Below are positions 1 to 7,881 of a stretch of 64,000 bases of DNA, piece after piece. How positions within the stretch are numbered: the first letter of the stretch is position 1; every line of letters starts with the position of its first letter. This stretch comes from Marinoscillum sp. 108 (lineage in GTDB: Bacteria; Bacteroidota; Bacteroidia; Cytophagales; Cyclobacteriaceae), in the NCBI RefSeq assembly GCF_902506655.1, contig NZ_LR734808.1, forward strand, positions 2,726,501-2,790,500, read 5' to 3'. Both the position numbers and the translations under genes were made by a program. Below the pieces are notes generated by a model. The model did no database searches. It was given only the letters and a program-made list of their open reading frames with translations, and was not told where the DNA came from.

Positions 1-798
1 AAGTCTGTCTGCGACAAACTCTATATACTGACACATGAGGTCAGCATTCATCCCGATCAGTTTCACGGGAAGTGCGTCGGTTACAAATTCCTTTTCTATG
101 ATCACAGCATCTTCTATAATGGCTGTGACTGTCTCCTTAGGTAACTTGTGTTTGATGTGATTATTATACAGCAGACAAGCAAAATCGCAATGAAGACCTT
201 CGTCTCTTGAGATCAGCTCATTTGAAAAAGTGAGTCCGGGCATGAGGCCTCGCTTCTTTAACCAGAAGATGGAACAGAAACTACCGGAGAAGAAGATGCC
301 CTCCACGGCGGCAAATGCGATCAGTCTTTCCTGAAAGTTTCCTTTATCGATCCAGCGTAGGGCCCAGTCTGCTTTTTTCTTCACACAGTCCATCGTATCT
401 ATGGCGTGGAAAAGTGAGTCTTTTTCTTTAGGGTCTTTTACGTAGGTATCTATTAATAAGGAATAGGTTTCTGAGTGGATGTTTTCGATGGCTATCTGAA
501 AGCCGTAGAAGAACTTGGCTTCTGTGTACTGCACGTCAGACACCATGTGCTCGGCAAGGTTTTCGTTGACGATGCCATCGCTGGCTGCAAAGAATGCCAG
601 TACATGTTTAATGAAATGCCTTTCACCATCATTGAGAGAAGCCCAATCTTTAGGATCCTGGCTCAGGTCGATTTCCTCTGCAGTCCAGAAACTTGCTTCG
701 GCTCGTTTATAAAATTGCCATATATCATTGTGCTGTATGGGGAATAAGACGAAGCGATTAGGGTTTTCTTTAAGTAATGGTTCTACTGCTTGGCTCAT
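1..798 (-). CDS. nrdB: Ribonucleoside-diphosphate reductase small (beta) subunit, partial
   Basis: The reading frame is open from the ATG at 798 to the window edge (266 codons); the C-terminus lies outside. NrdB houses the di-iron/tyrosyl-radical cofactor that the large subunit uses to reduce ribonucleotides to deoxyribonucleotides in the cytoplasm. Visible family signatures are WTAEEID near the N-terminus, ENIHSETY (the E-x2-H-x3-Y pattern that combines iron ligands with the radical tyrosine), [12 protein letters not shown], and [12 protein letters not shown] (E-x2-H ligands). The tyrosine is present, which points to a normal class Ia-type subunit rather than a tyrosine-less variant. The upstream spacer carries DnaA-box-like 9-mers, fitting replication-coupled control. 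The large-subunit gene is not in view. Confidence 0.96.
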   Translation of the reverse strand, partial: MSQAVEPLLKENPNRFVLFPIQHNDIWQFYKRAEASFWTAEEIDLSQDPKDWASLNDGERHFIKHVLAFFAASDGIVNENLAEHMVSDVQYTEAKFFYGFQIAIENIHSETYSLLIDTYVKDPKEKDSLFHAIDTMDCVKKKADWALRWIDKGNFQERLIAFAAVEGIFFSGSFCSIFWLKKRGLMPGLTFSNELISRDEGLHCDFACLLYNNHIKHKLPKETVTAIIEDAVIIEKEFVTDALPVKLIGMNADLMCQYIEFVADRL

Positions 799-821
799 AG
801 GTCACTTAAGTTATTCAATGT

Positions 822-882
822 TTATCCACTAGACAAGTTGAATACGCACAATGTTATCCACAATCAAAACTAGTTATCCACA
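822..882 (-). promoter_or_regulatory. Cluster of three DnaA-box 9-mers upstream of nrdB
   Basis: Three same-orientation 9-mers occur in 61 bp: TTATCCACT at 822-830, TTATCCACA at 854-862 and TTATCCACA at 874-882. The last two equal the classical DnaA box. They lie 24-84 bp upstream of the nrdB start and bracket a candidate -7 element at 865-872, so bound DnaA could touch RNA polymerase. DnaA control of nrd promoters is known in Escherichia coli; applying it here is inference. Confidence 0.6.
865..872 (-). promoter_or_regulatory. Candidate -7 element for nrdB
   Basis: Read on the minus strand this is TAGTTTTG, a match to the Bacteroidota -7 consensus TAnnTTTG. The nearest upstream TTTG (complement of 887-890) is only 14 nt away, shorter than the usual spacing, so the -33 element is weak. 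The perfect DnaA-box 9-mers abut it on both sides. Confidence 0.35.
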
Positions 883-1209
883 CCGACAAAACATTTGGGG
901 GTCGATTTATCGAAATCGCCCTTTTTGAGTGTTTTGCTAAGGTTTGGGATACAGCCCGAAGCGAAAAGTGGTTTATTTTTTTCTAGCTGCGTTTACAAAT
1001 GTGTAAAAAGTCCGTGGAAAAATCAAGCGCCCCGGGGATGGGAAAAGAGGGGTGAAAAAAAGATAAAATATTTGATAACTGGCTGTTAAAAAGATGTTTA
1101 AGTTATCTTTGGCCAATCAAAACTTCATTAAAAAACGCTGCAAAGGGGCATTTAGAAAAGTGAAAAAAAAGTGAATTTTTTTTTAACCTATATTTATGCT
1201 AAAGGATAG

Positions 1210-1241
1210 TTTGATTATTAATATACAAACCCATATCTTTG
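1210..1241 (+). promoter_or_regulatory. rplU-rpmA promoter, Bacteroidota type
   Basis: TTTG at 1210-1213 and TATCTTTG at 1234-1241 are separated by 20 nt, a full match to the Bacteroidota -33/-7 consensus TTTG-N~20-TAnnTTTG. Transcription should begin near 1248, giving a leader of about 24 nt before the rplU ATG at 1272. This is the clearest promoter in the window. Confidence 0.8.
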
Positions 1242-1271
1242 CATTCCTTTTTGAAAAAGCAAACAAAAAAC

Positions 1272-1583
1272 ATGTACGCAATAGTAGACATAGCCGGAAA
1301 ACAATTCAAAGTTGAGAAAGACAACTTTGTGTACGCACCGTTACTTGAAGGAGAAGAAGGAACTAAGGTTGACTTTGATCAAGTGCTGTTGGTAGACAAT
1401 GACGGTAAAGTAAAAGTAGGAGCCCCTACAGTAAAAGGTGCCAAAGTATCCGGTACTATCCTGGGACACGTGAAAGGCGATAAAGTAATCGTATTCAAGA
1501 AAAAGAGAAGAAAGGGATACCAGAAGAAAAATGGTCATCGTCAGAATTTCTCTAAAGTATTAATAGAAGATATTAAAGGTTAA
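1272..1583 (+). CDS. rplU: 50S ribosomal protein L21
   Basis: The 103-aa protein begins MYAIVDIAGKQFKVEKD, the standard L21 start, and has the basic C-terminal stretch KKKRRKGYQKKNGHRQ that contacts 23S rRNA. A TTG at 1239 would give a longer product, but that codon lies inside the -7 promoter element, so the ATG at 1272 is chosen. L21 is a primary large-subunit protein. It is followed 6 nt later by rpmA, the usual rplU-rpmA pair. Confidence 0.97.
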   Translation: MYAIVDIAGKQFKVEKDNFVYAPLLEGEEGTKVDFDQVLLVDNDGKVKVGAPTVKGAKVSGTILGHVKGDKVIVFKKKRRKGYQKKNGHRQNFSKVLIEDIKG

Positions 1584-1589
1584 AGAATC

Positions 1590-1856
1590 ATGGCACACAA
1601 GAAAGGTGTAGGTAGTTCGAAAAACGGAAGAGAGTCAGAAAGTAAACGACTTGGTGTAAAAATATACGGTGGCCAGAAAGCAATCGCAGGGAATATCCTT
1701 GTGCGCCAGAGAGGCACTAAGCATCACCCAGGTGAAAACGTGGGCATCGGTAGAGACCATACTTTGTTTGCGCTGATCGATGGTACTGTGAGATTCCGTA
1801 AAGGAAGACAGGACAGATCTTACGTTCATGTAGACCCGGCTGCAGCAGCTGAGTAA
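1590..1856 (+). CDS. rpmA: 50S ribosomal protein L27
   Basis: This 88-aa L27 begins [19 protein letters not shown]. The flexible N-terminal tail reaches the peptidyl-transferase centre. The family core ([33 protein letters not shown]) is intact. There is no cleavable N-terminal extension of the Firmicutes type. It is co-transcribed with rplU and followed by a strong intrinsic terminator. Confidence 0.97.
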   Translation: MAHKKGVGSSKNGRESESKRLGVKIYGGQKAIAGNILVRQRGTKHHPGENVGIGRDHTLFALIDGTVRFRKGRQDRSYVHVDPAAAAE

Positions 1857-1879
1857 TAACTACTTCAAAGAAATCTAAG

Positions 1880-1914
1880 AACCCGTTTCGATACTCTCGT
1901 AACGGGTTTTTTTG
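1880..1914 (+). terminator. Intrinsic terminator of rplU-rpmA
   Basis: AACCCGTT (1880-1887) pairs perfectly with AACGGGTT (1901-1908) across a 13-nt loop and runs into an uninterrupted T tract (1907-1913). It lies 24 nt after the rpmA stop. Confidence 0.85.
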
Positions 1915-2078
1915 TGCCCTGGGTGGGTTGATGGCTTTGTCAGCCTGAGCTCGGATCAAGCGGAATTCCTGTGGGGAGACTGCATTAAAGGTGGATGATG
2001 AAGTAGTGACCTGATACCTTATATACCTCAATCCAAGTGATGGCTACTTACCCTTCATTTTCTTGCGGGCCCTTATGC

Positions 2079-2113
2079 AAAAAAAATGGTCCTTTATCTG
2101 CATAAAGGACCAT
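2079..2113 (-). terminator. Terminator of the NUMOD4/HNH gene
   Basis: ATGGTCCTTTAT (2086-2097) and ATAAAGGACCAT (2102-2113) form a perfect 12-bp stem with a 4-nt loop. On the minus strand the hairpin is followed by a U tract (complement of the A run 2079-2086) just after the stop at 2122. T residues at 2118-2123 could also make it work in the plus direction. Confidence 0.85.
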
Positions 2114-2121
2114 GTGCTTTT

Positions 2122-2628
2122 TTAACCGGCAACGAGTTCTTTTTCCTCTTTGGCCTTCTTAGGTCTGCCAGGCAATACAGTGTCGGGCTTGAATCCGTTT
2201 TTGTATCTTTTCTTTCTGGTTTTCCATACTTTGAAGTTGTCTTTGTTGCCCACTTCAAACTGCCATTTCATATGATCTGAAGCACTCACCCATTTCAGGT
2301 TATCAGCCTTGTTGTTACGAGGGTTGTTGTCCTCATGGATGATCATGTTGAGTGTTTCCGGATCGTTGTTTTCCAAAAATGCCTTGGCTACTTCTTTGTG
2401 CGGATAGACTGTACGTCTTCTCTTTTCGTCATCGATCAAATCCAGGAAGTAACATTTGCACATTTTGTTCCAACGTTGTTTCATCAATTTGCCTTTGATG
2501 GTCATGTTGGTTTTGCTCCCCTTGTGCCAGGTTTTGCGTGTCTTGCTTCTAATCTTTCCCTTATTAGAAATCTCATAATTACTGAAACCATCAATAGGAT
2601 TCCAGATTTCGTCTGTTTGGTTTGCCAT
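2122..2628 (-). CDS. NUMOD4/HNH-type DNA-binding protein
   Basis: The 168-aa protein starts with a NUMOD4 signature (EIWNPIDGFSNYEISNKGKI), a module common next to the nuclease domain of homing endonucleases. It continues with an HNH-like segment (YPHKEVAKAF, then IIHEDNNPRNNKADNLKWVS) in which the two histidines and the asparagines of the fold are visible. The C-terminus is basic and includes LPGRPKKAK, which resembles an AT-hook. There is no intron, intein or phage gene nearby, and it has its own terminator, so it stands alone as a resident gene. It may be a free-standing nuclease or a nuclease-derived DNA-binding protein; cleavage activity is not demonstrated by the sequence. Confidence 0.75.
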   Translation of the reverse strand: MANQTDEIWNPIDGFSNYEISNKGKIRSKTRKTWHKGSKTNMTIKGKLMKQRWNKMCKCYFLDLIDDEKRRRTVYPHKEVAKAFLENNDPETLNMIIHEDNNPRNNKADNLKWVSASDHMKWQFEVGNKDNFKVWKTRKKRYKNGFKPDTVLPGRPKKAKEEKELVAG

Positions 2629-2775
2629 GGTGCTTGTTAGTAAATGTGTTTAAAAACAAGCTGGTTCTTAGTGAGATTTTTCGCTTAATGAATGGTAAAA
2701 ATAATTCTTTTCTGATAACTGTAATGAGAAGTGGGTGTCTTTTCGGTGAATGGTCAATATTTGCTGAGGAAACTG

Positions 2776-3252
2776 CTATTTTTTTCTTCTAATGGTTTGA
2801 TCCTCTTTTGCTTCATATTTTTTTGGCGCGTACAGGAACCCAAAGGCCTCAGCGTCCTCTTTGGTGTGGGTTTCGTGATGCACGTAGTGAGCCTTCATGA
2901 TTCGCTTCATATACTTGTTTTTGGCTTTGTATGGGATATCGATGCGGCGGTGTACAATGATATCATGAAAAACAAAATAGAACAGGCCATAACCCATGAT
3001 GCCAAACCCCACATACTTTAAAAATGCCCACTCAGGGAGCTCAAAGCCTGCCACAATAAGGAGTATGGAAGGGGCACTAAAGACCAATGCAAAAAGATCA
3101 TTCCTTTCCAATGCATGGGGATGTTTTTTGTGATGTGATCGGTGCCAGCTCCAGAGTGGCCCATGCATCACATACTTGTGAGTGGCCCAGGCCACAGCTT
3201 CCATCAGGAGAAAAGTACCGACAACCAGGGCAGTATGGATGAAATAATTCAT
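2776..3252 (-). CDS. crtZ: Beta-carotene 3-hydroxylase (CrtZ family)
   Basis: The 158-aa membrane protein belongs to the fatty-acid hydroxylase/carotene hydroxylase superfamily. It shows the histidine clusters that bind the di-iron centre: HKYVMH, HRSHHKKH, HDIIVHRR and HYVHHETH, between hydrophobic helices. CrtZ adds hydroxyl groups at C3 of beta-ionone rings, making zeaxanthin from beta-carotene or a 3-hydroxy end on monocyclic carotenoids. It is the last gene of the crt operon and starts 2 nt after the ispH stop. No ketolase gene accompanies it here. Confidence 0.9.
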   Translation of the reverse strand: MNYFIHTALVVGTFLLMEAVAWATHKYVMHGPLWSWHRSHHKKHPHALERNDLFALVFSAPSILLIVAGFELPEWAFLKYVGFGIMGYGLFYFVFHDIIVHRRIDIPYKAKNKYMKRIMKAHYVHHETHTKEDAEAFGFLYAPKKYEAKEDQTIRRKK

Positions 3253-3254
3253 TT

Positions 3255-4100
3255 CTAATAAGTATTTAGCTCATCACGAACATCTTCCATCAGCCACATG
3301 GGCGTGGAGGTGGCTCCACAAATACCAATGCTGCTGTGCTCTGTAAACCATTCTTTTTGTAGTTCAGTTTTGTTGCTGATGAAATAGGTCCGTGGGTTGT
3401 TTTCCTTGCAGATATTGTACAGCACTTTTCCATTGGAGGATTTGGTGCCGGATACAAATATGATGTGATCATATTGCTGAGCAAAGGCCCGAAGTTCTTT
3501 GTCCCGGTTGGACACCTGCCTGCAGATGGTGTCGTGGGTGTTGAGTGTTATCCCTGCCGCCTCTAGTTTTGCTTTGATTTCGTAGAATGCGTCTGTGCTT
3601 TTGGTGGTCTGGCTATAGAGTGTGATCGATTTTGGTAATGTGTCCAGATCCAGTTCATCGAGACTCTGAAAAACCACCGCCTCGTTGTTGGTTTGCCCAA
3701 GGAGTCCGATCACCTCCGCATGGCCATGCTTTCCGTAGATGTAGATCTTGTCTTTTTTGTCAAAGGAGTTCTTGATCCTGTTTTGAAGCTTCAGTACTAC
3801 GGGGCAGGAGGCGTCGATCAGGGTCAGGTTATTCTCAATGGCCAGTTGGTAGGTGCTGGGCGGCTCCCCATGGGCTCTGATCAGCACATTGGCGTCACGC
3901 AGACTCAGAAGGTCATCATGGCTAATGATTTTCAGGCCTTTGGCTTCCAGTCGTTTCACTTCTTCATCATTGTGCACAATGTCCCCAAGGCAATACAGGT
4001 GACCCTCTGCTTCCAGCATGTCTTCGGCCATCTCTATGGCATAAACCACTCCGAAGCAGAATCCCGAATTTTGATCTATTTGTACCTTTAGGCTTAACAT
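3255..4100 (-). CDS. ispH: 4-hydroxy-3-methylbut-2-enyl diphosphate reductase
   Basis: IspH (LytB) catalyses the last MEP-pathway step, reducing HMBPP to IPP and DMAPP with a [4Fe-4S] cluster. The 281-aa product has the three cluster cysteines in context (NSGFCFGV, IDASCPVV, IGICGATSTP). It also has the HGEPPSTY segment and SSNGKVLYN. Size fits the family. It sits inside the crt operon, 21 nt after crtYcd, so precursor supply is probably induced together with pigment synthesis. Confidence 0.95.
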   Translation of the reverse strand: MLSLKVQIDQNSGFCFGVVYAIEMAEDMLEAEGHLYCLGDIVHNDEEVKRLEAKGLKIISHDDLLSLRDANVLIRAHGEPPSTYQLAIENNLTLIDASCPVVLKLQNRIKNSFDKKDKIYIYGKHGHAEVIGLLGQTNNEAVVFQSLDELDLDTLPKSITLYSQTTKSTDAFYEIKAKLEAAGITLNTHDTICRQVSNRDKELRAFAQQYDHIIFVSGTKSSNGKVLYNICKENNPRTYFISNKTELQKEWFTEHSSIGICGATSTPMWLMEDVRDELNTY

Positions 4101-4121
4101 GCGACTACAACTGTGTGTTGA

Positions 4122-4820
4122 TTATTTATGTTTGATGCGTATGTAATATTTATTTAAGACTTCATAGAACGTGATATTCATAAGTAATAAAAGTAAAGCA
4201 TAAACAAAATCCTCGATAGGAATGGTGAAGATTCTGAAGTACAGGTTTTCCCTGTTATTATACCAAACAATTGGTTGCTCAAGAAAGCTCCCGGTCAATA
4301 TTCCGTTGATGAAAAGAAAAGGGATGAGATGTATGCTGTAGGCCACCCAGAATTTGCCTAACCAGTGTGGGTTCATGAGCGCGACCAGGATGAGAAATGA
4401 ACCTGCAAAGATGAAATTCCAAAAGGTGTAGGCCTTCTGATCGTTTATCACGGCCATCACCAATAACAAAAAGGCCATCGAAACTGTAAGGATCCGGAAG
4501 CTTCTGCCGGTTTTGATCCCGGGTAGAAAGTACCTGACACACTCATAGATAAACACACTGGCGAAGGGCACGCTTATGAAAAAGAGCCATTCTTCCAGGG
4601 GGAGGTCCCACAGAAATATTCCGATTAAATAATTTTCATTGAAGCCCCAGACCCCTTTTTGGGTGAAGATGATATCCCACGTGATGAAGAATGCGGCTGT
4701 GATGAATATGGCTGGAAATAGGGTCGGCCATTTTTTGGCATACTGAATACGTGGCTCGAACGAGCGAATGAGCGGAAACGCGAGGGTGAAAATGTGCAGC
4801 AGCAGGTAGAGCGATTTCAT
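4122..4820 (-). CDS. crtYcd: Lycopene cyclase, CrtYcd-type membrane protein
   Basis: The 232-aa polytopic membrane protein has two copies of the lycopene-cyclase domain found separately as CrtYc and CrtYd in actinobacteria and fused in archaea, fungi and many Bacteroidota. Family marks include the WDLPLEEWLFF segment near residue 75 and IPIEDFVYALLL in the second half, each with the acidic pair thought to take part in cyclisation. It converts lycopene ends to beta-ionone rings (gamma- and beta-carotene). It overlaps the crtB stop by 4 nt, so the two are translationally coupled. Confidence 0.88.
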   Translation of the reverse strand: MKSLYLLLHIFTLAFPLIRSFEPRIQYAKKWPTLFPAIFITAAFFITWDIIFTQKGVWGFNENYLIGIFLWDLPLEEWLFFISVPFASVFIYECVRYFLPGIKTGRSFRILTVSMAFLLLVMAVINDQKAYTFWNFIFAGSFLILVALMNPHWLGKFWVAYSIHLIPFLFINGILTGSFLEQPIVWYNNRENLYFRIFTIPIEDFVYALLLLLMNITFYEVLNKYYIRIKHK

Positions 4821-5653
4821 CTCAGAAGTTTGAGGCGGTGCATAAGGAGTGTTTTGCTCAGCAGGACCATTTTCTGGAAATCAGGTACCCGGATCCGCTC
4901 AGAGAGTATTCTGGAAGCTGATAGTTTTCTGATTTTCTTAAATAGCTGCAAATAGTAGATATAGGCAAGATACACACCGGCACGGGCTGGTGGTGGCAAT
5001 TGTCTGATGCCGATCAGGGCGGCTTTGAAGTCCTGTTCTATATCGGTTTCGATTTTCTTCTTATCCTCCTGGCTGAAATTGGAAAAGTCTACTCCGGGAA
5101 AATAGATCCTTCCCCGTTCTTTGAAATCGCTCTTGATGTCTCTGAGAAAATTCACTTTCTGAAATGCCGCGCCCAGGTGTTTGGCGGAAGGTTGCAGGCG
5201 GTCATACTCTGCACCGTCACCATCGCAAAATACCCGCAGGCACATGAGGCCTACCACTTCTGCAGAGCCGTATATGTATTCTTCATATCCGGCCTGGTTG
5301 TAGGATTCACCTTGCAGGTCCATCTCCATACTATGCAGAAAGGCTTCGATGAGGTCATGCCCGATGTGATATTGATTAACGACGAGCTGAAATGAGTGCA
5401 AGACAGGATTCAGACTTATTTTTTCGTCAATGGCTTGGTACGTGTCCATCTTGAACCGGGCCAGGAGTTGCGCTTTGTCAAAATCATGGAAGGTATCCAC
5501 AATCTCATCGGCATACCTGACAAACCCATAAATGGCATAAATGGGCATGTGAAATTTCTTATGTAGTGTTTGTATGCCCAGAGTAAACGAAGTGCTGTAG
5601 TTTCTGGTGATAACCTTGCTGCATTGGAGGGCCGTGTGGGTGTATAGATCCAT
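4817..5653 (-). CDS. crtB: Phytoene synthase
   Basis: This 278-aa squalene/phytoene synthase family member condenses two geranylgeranyl diphosphates to phytoene. The two aspartate-rich Mg-diphosphate motifs are visible: VRYADEIVD near residue 45 and NFLRDIKSDFKERGRIYFP near residue 170. NYSTSF at the start and LPPPARAGVYLAY near the end are also typical. It begins 10 nt after crtI and overlaps crtYcd by 4 nt, within the crt operon. Confidence 0.94.
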   Translation of the reverse strand: MDLYTHTALQCSKVITRNYSTSFTLGIQTLHKKFHMPIYAIYGFVRYADEIVDTFHDFDKAQLLARFKMDTYQAIDEKISLNPVLHSFQLVVNQYHIGHDLIEAFLHSMEMDLQGESYNQAGYEEYIYGSAEVVGLMCLRVFCDGDGAEYDRLQPSAKHLGAAFQKVNFLRDIKSDFKERGRIYFPGVDFSNFSQEDKKKIETDIEQDFKAALIGIRQLPPPARAGVYLAYIYYLQLFKKIRKLSASRILSERIRVPDFQKMVLLSKTLLMHRLKLLR

Positions 5654-5663
5654 TATGCTAAAA

Positions 5664-7133
5664 TTACTTAAAATCTTTAGCTATTTCCCGGGCTACTACT
5701 TCGCCGGAGATGATGGAGGGAGGTACACCTGGCCCTGGAACGGTGAGCTGGCCTGTGAAATAAAGGTTGGTCAGCTTTTTACTTTTCATGGCCGGCTTCA
5801 GAATGGCGGTTTGCAGCAGGGTATTGGCGAGTCCATAAGCATTCCCTTTGAATGAGTGGTAATCGGCTACAAAATCATTGTGCGCATAGCTTTTTTTCAC
5901 CACGATATGGTCCCGGATGTTGGTTCCGGTAAATGCTTCCAAACGATCCATGGCCAGCTGAAAATATTTTTCTCTGATGGCTTCAGTGTCCTCAAGGTCT
6001 GGAGCCACCGGAATGAGAATGACCAGGTTTTCATGGCCTGCCGGAGCCACGGTATCATCTGTTTTGGAAGTGACGGATGTGTAGAGGAGGGGTTTTGAGG
6101 GCCACTTAGGATCATTGTAGATTTCGTGGGCATGTTGTTTGAAGTCTTCATCAAAAAACAACACGTGGTGCTTCATATTGGGAAGCGGCTGATCCACCCC
6201 AATATAAAACAGCAGGGAAGAAGGGGCCATGGTGCGGGTGTCCCAATACTTGGGGGAGTAATTGCGATAGCCCTCCGGGAGAATGTGCTGATCCAGGTGA
6301 TGATAATCGGCACCCCCTACTACTATGTCTACACCATGTGATCCCTTTGAGGTGACCAGGTGGGTGATGTTTTTATCTGCAATGTTCACGCTTGTCACTG
6401 CTTCGTCATAATGAAATTTTACGCCCAGGCTTTCTGCCAGCGTCACCATGCCCTCCACTACTTTAAACATTCCTCCCTTGGGGTACCAGGTGCCCAGCTG
6501 AATGTCGGCGTAGTTCATAAGGCTGTAAAGAGCAGGGGTGTTTTCAGGAGTACTGCCCAGGAAAAGCACTGGAAACTCCATGAGCTGAATCAGCTTTTCG
6601 TTTTTGAAAAATTTGCGGATGTGCTTACTCATGGAGGTGAGTACATCCATCTTCAGCAATCCGGTGAGCAGGCGTCTGTCTGCAAATTCCATGAGTGATC
6701 GGCTGGGTTTATACACCAGGTCATTGATGCCCACTTCGTATTTAAAGGCGGCCTGTTTCAGGAATTTCCTTAGTGCCAGACTGCTTCCGGGTTCTATTTC
6801 TTCAAACAAGGCTTCCATTTCAGCCATAGAGGCCGGGAGGTCTATAGACTCCTCTTCAAATCTTACCCTGTAAGATGGATTCAGTCGCTGCAGTTCATAA
6901 TAATCGGATGGTGTTTTCTGGAAGTGCTCAAAGAAGCGCTCAAATACATCGGGCATCCAATACCAGGACGGCCCCATATCAAAAGTAAAGCCAGACATTT
7001 TCAATTGCCTGGCTCTGCCTCCCGGAGTACTGTTTTTCTCCAGAACAATTACCTCATTTCCGGCTTTGGCCAGATGACAAGCGGCCGATAAGCCCGCAAA
7101 ACCTGAGCCAATAACACCTATCTTTTTACCCAT
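5664..7133 (-). CDS. crtI: Phytoene desaturase
   Basis: CrtI is an FAD-dependent desaturase that turns phytoene into lycopene. The 489-aa protein has the N-terminal Rossmann motif (GVIGSGFAGLSAACHLAKAG) followed by the GGRARQL segment, and the C-terminal family signature TGQLTVPGPGVPPSIISG. The ATG at 7133 overlaps the last base of the sigma-factor gene, indicating coupled expression. It could in principle be a related desaturase such as CrtD, but the position next to crtB and the full signature favour CrtI. Confidence 0.93.
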   Translation of the reverse strand: MGKKIGVIGSGFAGLSAACHLAKAGNEVIVLEKNSTPGGRARQLKMSGFTFDMGPSWYWMPDVFERFFEHFQKTPSDYYELQRLNPSYRVRFEEESIDLPASMAEMEALFEEIEPGSSLALRKFLKQAAFKYEVGINDLVYKPSRSLMEFADRRLLTGLLKMDVLTSMSKHIRKFFKNEKLIQLMEFPVLFLGSTPENTPALYSLMNYADIQLGTWYPKGGMFKVVEGMVTLAESLGVKFHYDEAVTSVNIADKNITHLVTSKGSHGVDIVVGGADYHHLDQHILPEGYRNYSPKYWDTRTMAPSSLLFYIGVDQPLPNMKHHVLFFDEDFKQHAHEIYNDPKWPSKPLLYTSVTSKTDDTVAPAGHENLVILIPVAPDLEDTEAIREKYFQLAMDRLEAFTGTNIRDHIVVKKSYAHNDFVADYHSFKGNAYGLANTLLQTAILKPAMKSKKLTNLYFTGQLTVPGPGVPPSIISGEVVAREIAKDFK

Positions 7134-7645
7134 TAGTTCTTATTGCCGTAAACCTTCAGTTTGGTTTTCAACTCTTTTCTGGCAATATGGATTCTGTTTT
7201 TGACAGTTCCAATGGGAATATTCAACTTATCTGCTATTTCGTGGTATTTAAATCCCCTGAAGTGCATCATGAACGGTACTTTGTAAGAATCCTGCAGCTT
7301 GTCTATAGCGCCATTGATGTCACGCATGGCAAAATCCGTATAGGCGTTGTTCTGAATGGTGCTGCTCGTAGAATTAATATAATGCAGATTCTGTGTGGTG
7401 TCTATGAAGGTGTTTCTCCGCATCATTCTTTGGTAGTTGGTGATGAAGGTGTTCTTCATGATGGTATACATCCAGGCCTTCAGGTTAGTCCCTTCGGCAA
7501 ATTTATCCCTGTTAGTGAAAGCCTTTAGAATCGTTTCCTGAAGGAGATCATTGGCATCCTCCATATCTCTGGTAAGCTTCAGAGCAAATGGCTTTAGTGA
7601 GCTGGTTAGTTGATCTACTTTATAACTGAATTCAAGAGCTGTCAT
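7133..7645 (-). CDS. ECF-type RNA polymerase sigma factor heading the crt operon
   Basis: The 170-aa protein has a sigma region 2 (LTRDMEDANDLLQETILKAF, then GTNLKAWMYTIMKNTF) and a region 4 helix-turn-helix (FKYHEIADKLNIPIGTVKNR). It lacks regions 1 and 3, the ECF layout. It is the first gene of the unit sigma-crtI-crtB-crtYcd-ispH-crtZ and overlaps crtI by one base. No anti-sigma gene is adjacent, which is uncommon for ECF factors. Its activity may be controlled at transcription, for example by the MerR/B12 regulator encoded behind it. Target promoters are not known. Confidence 0.9.
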   Translation of the reverse strand: MTALEFSYKVDQLTSSLKPFALKLTRDMEDANDLLQETILKAFTNRDKFAEGTNLKAWMYTIMKNTFITNYQRMMRRNTFIDTTQNLHYINSTSSTIQNNAYTDFAMRDINGAIDKLQDSYKVPFMMHFRGFKYHEIADKLNIPIGTVKNRIHIARKELKTKLKVYGNKN

Positions 7646-7661
7646 AGTCGTCTTTCGTTTT

Positions 7662-7712
7662 GTTTAATTCAAAGATACAAAAAGTTAAACAGAATTTGAT
7701 CCTTTTGTTTAA
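7662..7712. repeat. Three regularly spaced GTTTAA half-sites at the crt promoter
   Basis: GTTTAA (7662-7667), TTAAAC (7685-7690, the inverted form) and GTTTAA (7707-7712) are spaced 23 and 22 bp start to start, about two helical turns. They flank and overlap the candidate -7 element of the sigma-crt operon. This is a candidate operator for the neighbouring MerR/B12 regulator. The region is AT-rich, so chance is possible. Confidence 0.3.
7670..7677 (-). promoter_or_regulatory. Candidate -7 element of the sigma-crt operon
   Basis: On the minus strand the bases read TATCTTTG, a full TAnnTTTG match, about 25 bp upstream of the sigma-factor ATG. No good TTTG lies at the expected -33 distance, which suggests a regulated or alternative promoter. 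Confidence 0.5.
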
Positions 7713-7777
7713 GTTTTTTCTATAAATGCATAAACATTATTACGTGTATAGACATTAAATGGTTTCCAAAAAACGCA

Positions 7778-7806
7778 TAAAAAAACCCTTCACGACAGTG
7801 AGGGGT
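7778..7806 (-). terminator. Terminator behind the MerR/B12 regulator
   Basis: ACCCTTCAC (7785-7793) pairs with GTGAGGGGT (7798-7806) around a GACA loop (one G-T pair). Read on the minus strand it is followed by a U tract from the A run at 7778-7785. It separates the cruF-carH unit from the sigma-crt operon. Confidence 0.75.
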
Positions 7807-7881
7807 GCTTTTGATGAGGTAATGTGAACGAATTTACCGCTTAGATATTGTTTAAGATTTTCTTAAAAATGTGAATCTTTT

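Larger units (their letters stand above)
799..1271. other. Intergenic spacer between divergent nrdB and rplU
   Basis: This 473-bp spacer contains no convincing gene. From the nrdB side it holds the DnaA-box cluster (822-882), a short inverted repeat TTTACA-aatg-TGTAAA (992-1007), a very AT-rich stretch from about 1050 to 1230, and the rplU promoter (1210-1241). I see no riboswitch or small RNA that I could defend. Confidence 0.6.

Noticed and set aside
799-1271. Chromosomal replication origin, based on DnaA boxes plus an AT-rich stretch
   Set aside because: Only three boxes are present, all in one orientation and tight against the nrdB promoter, and no dnaA, gidA or similar marker is near. 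GC skew could not be computed. Promoter control is the simpler reading.
1239-1271. TTG start adding eleven residues to L21
   Set aside because: The codon lies within the -7 promoter element and upstream of the predicted transcription start.
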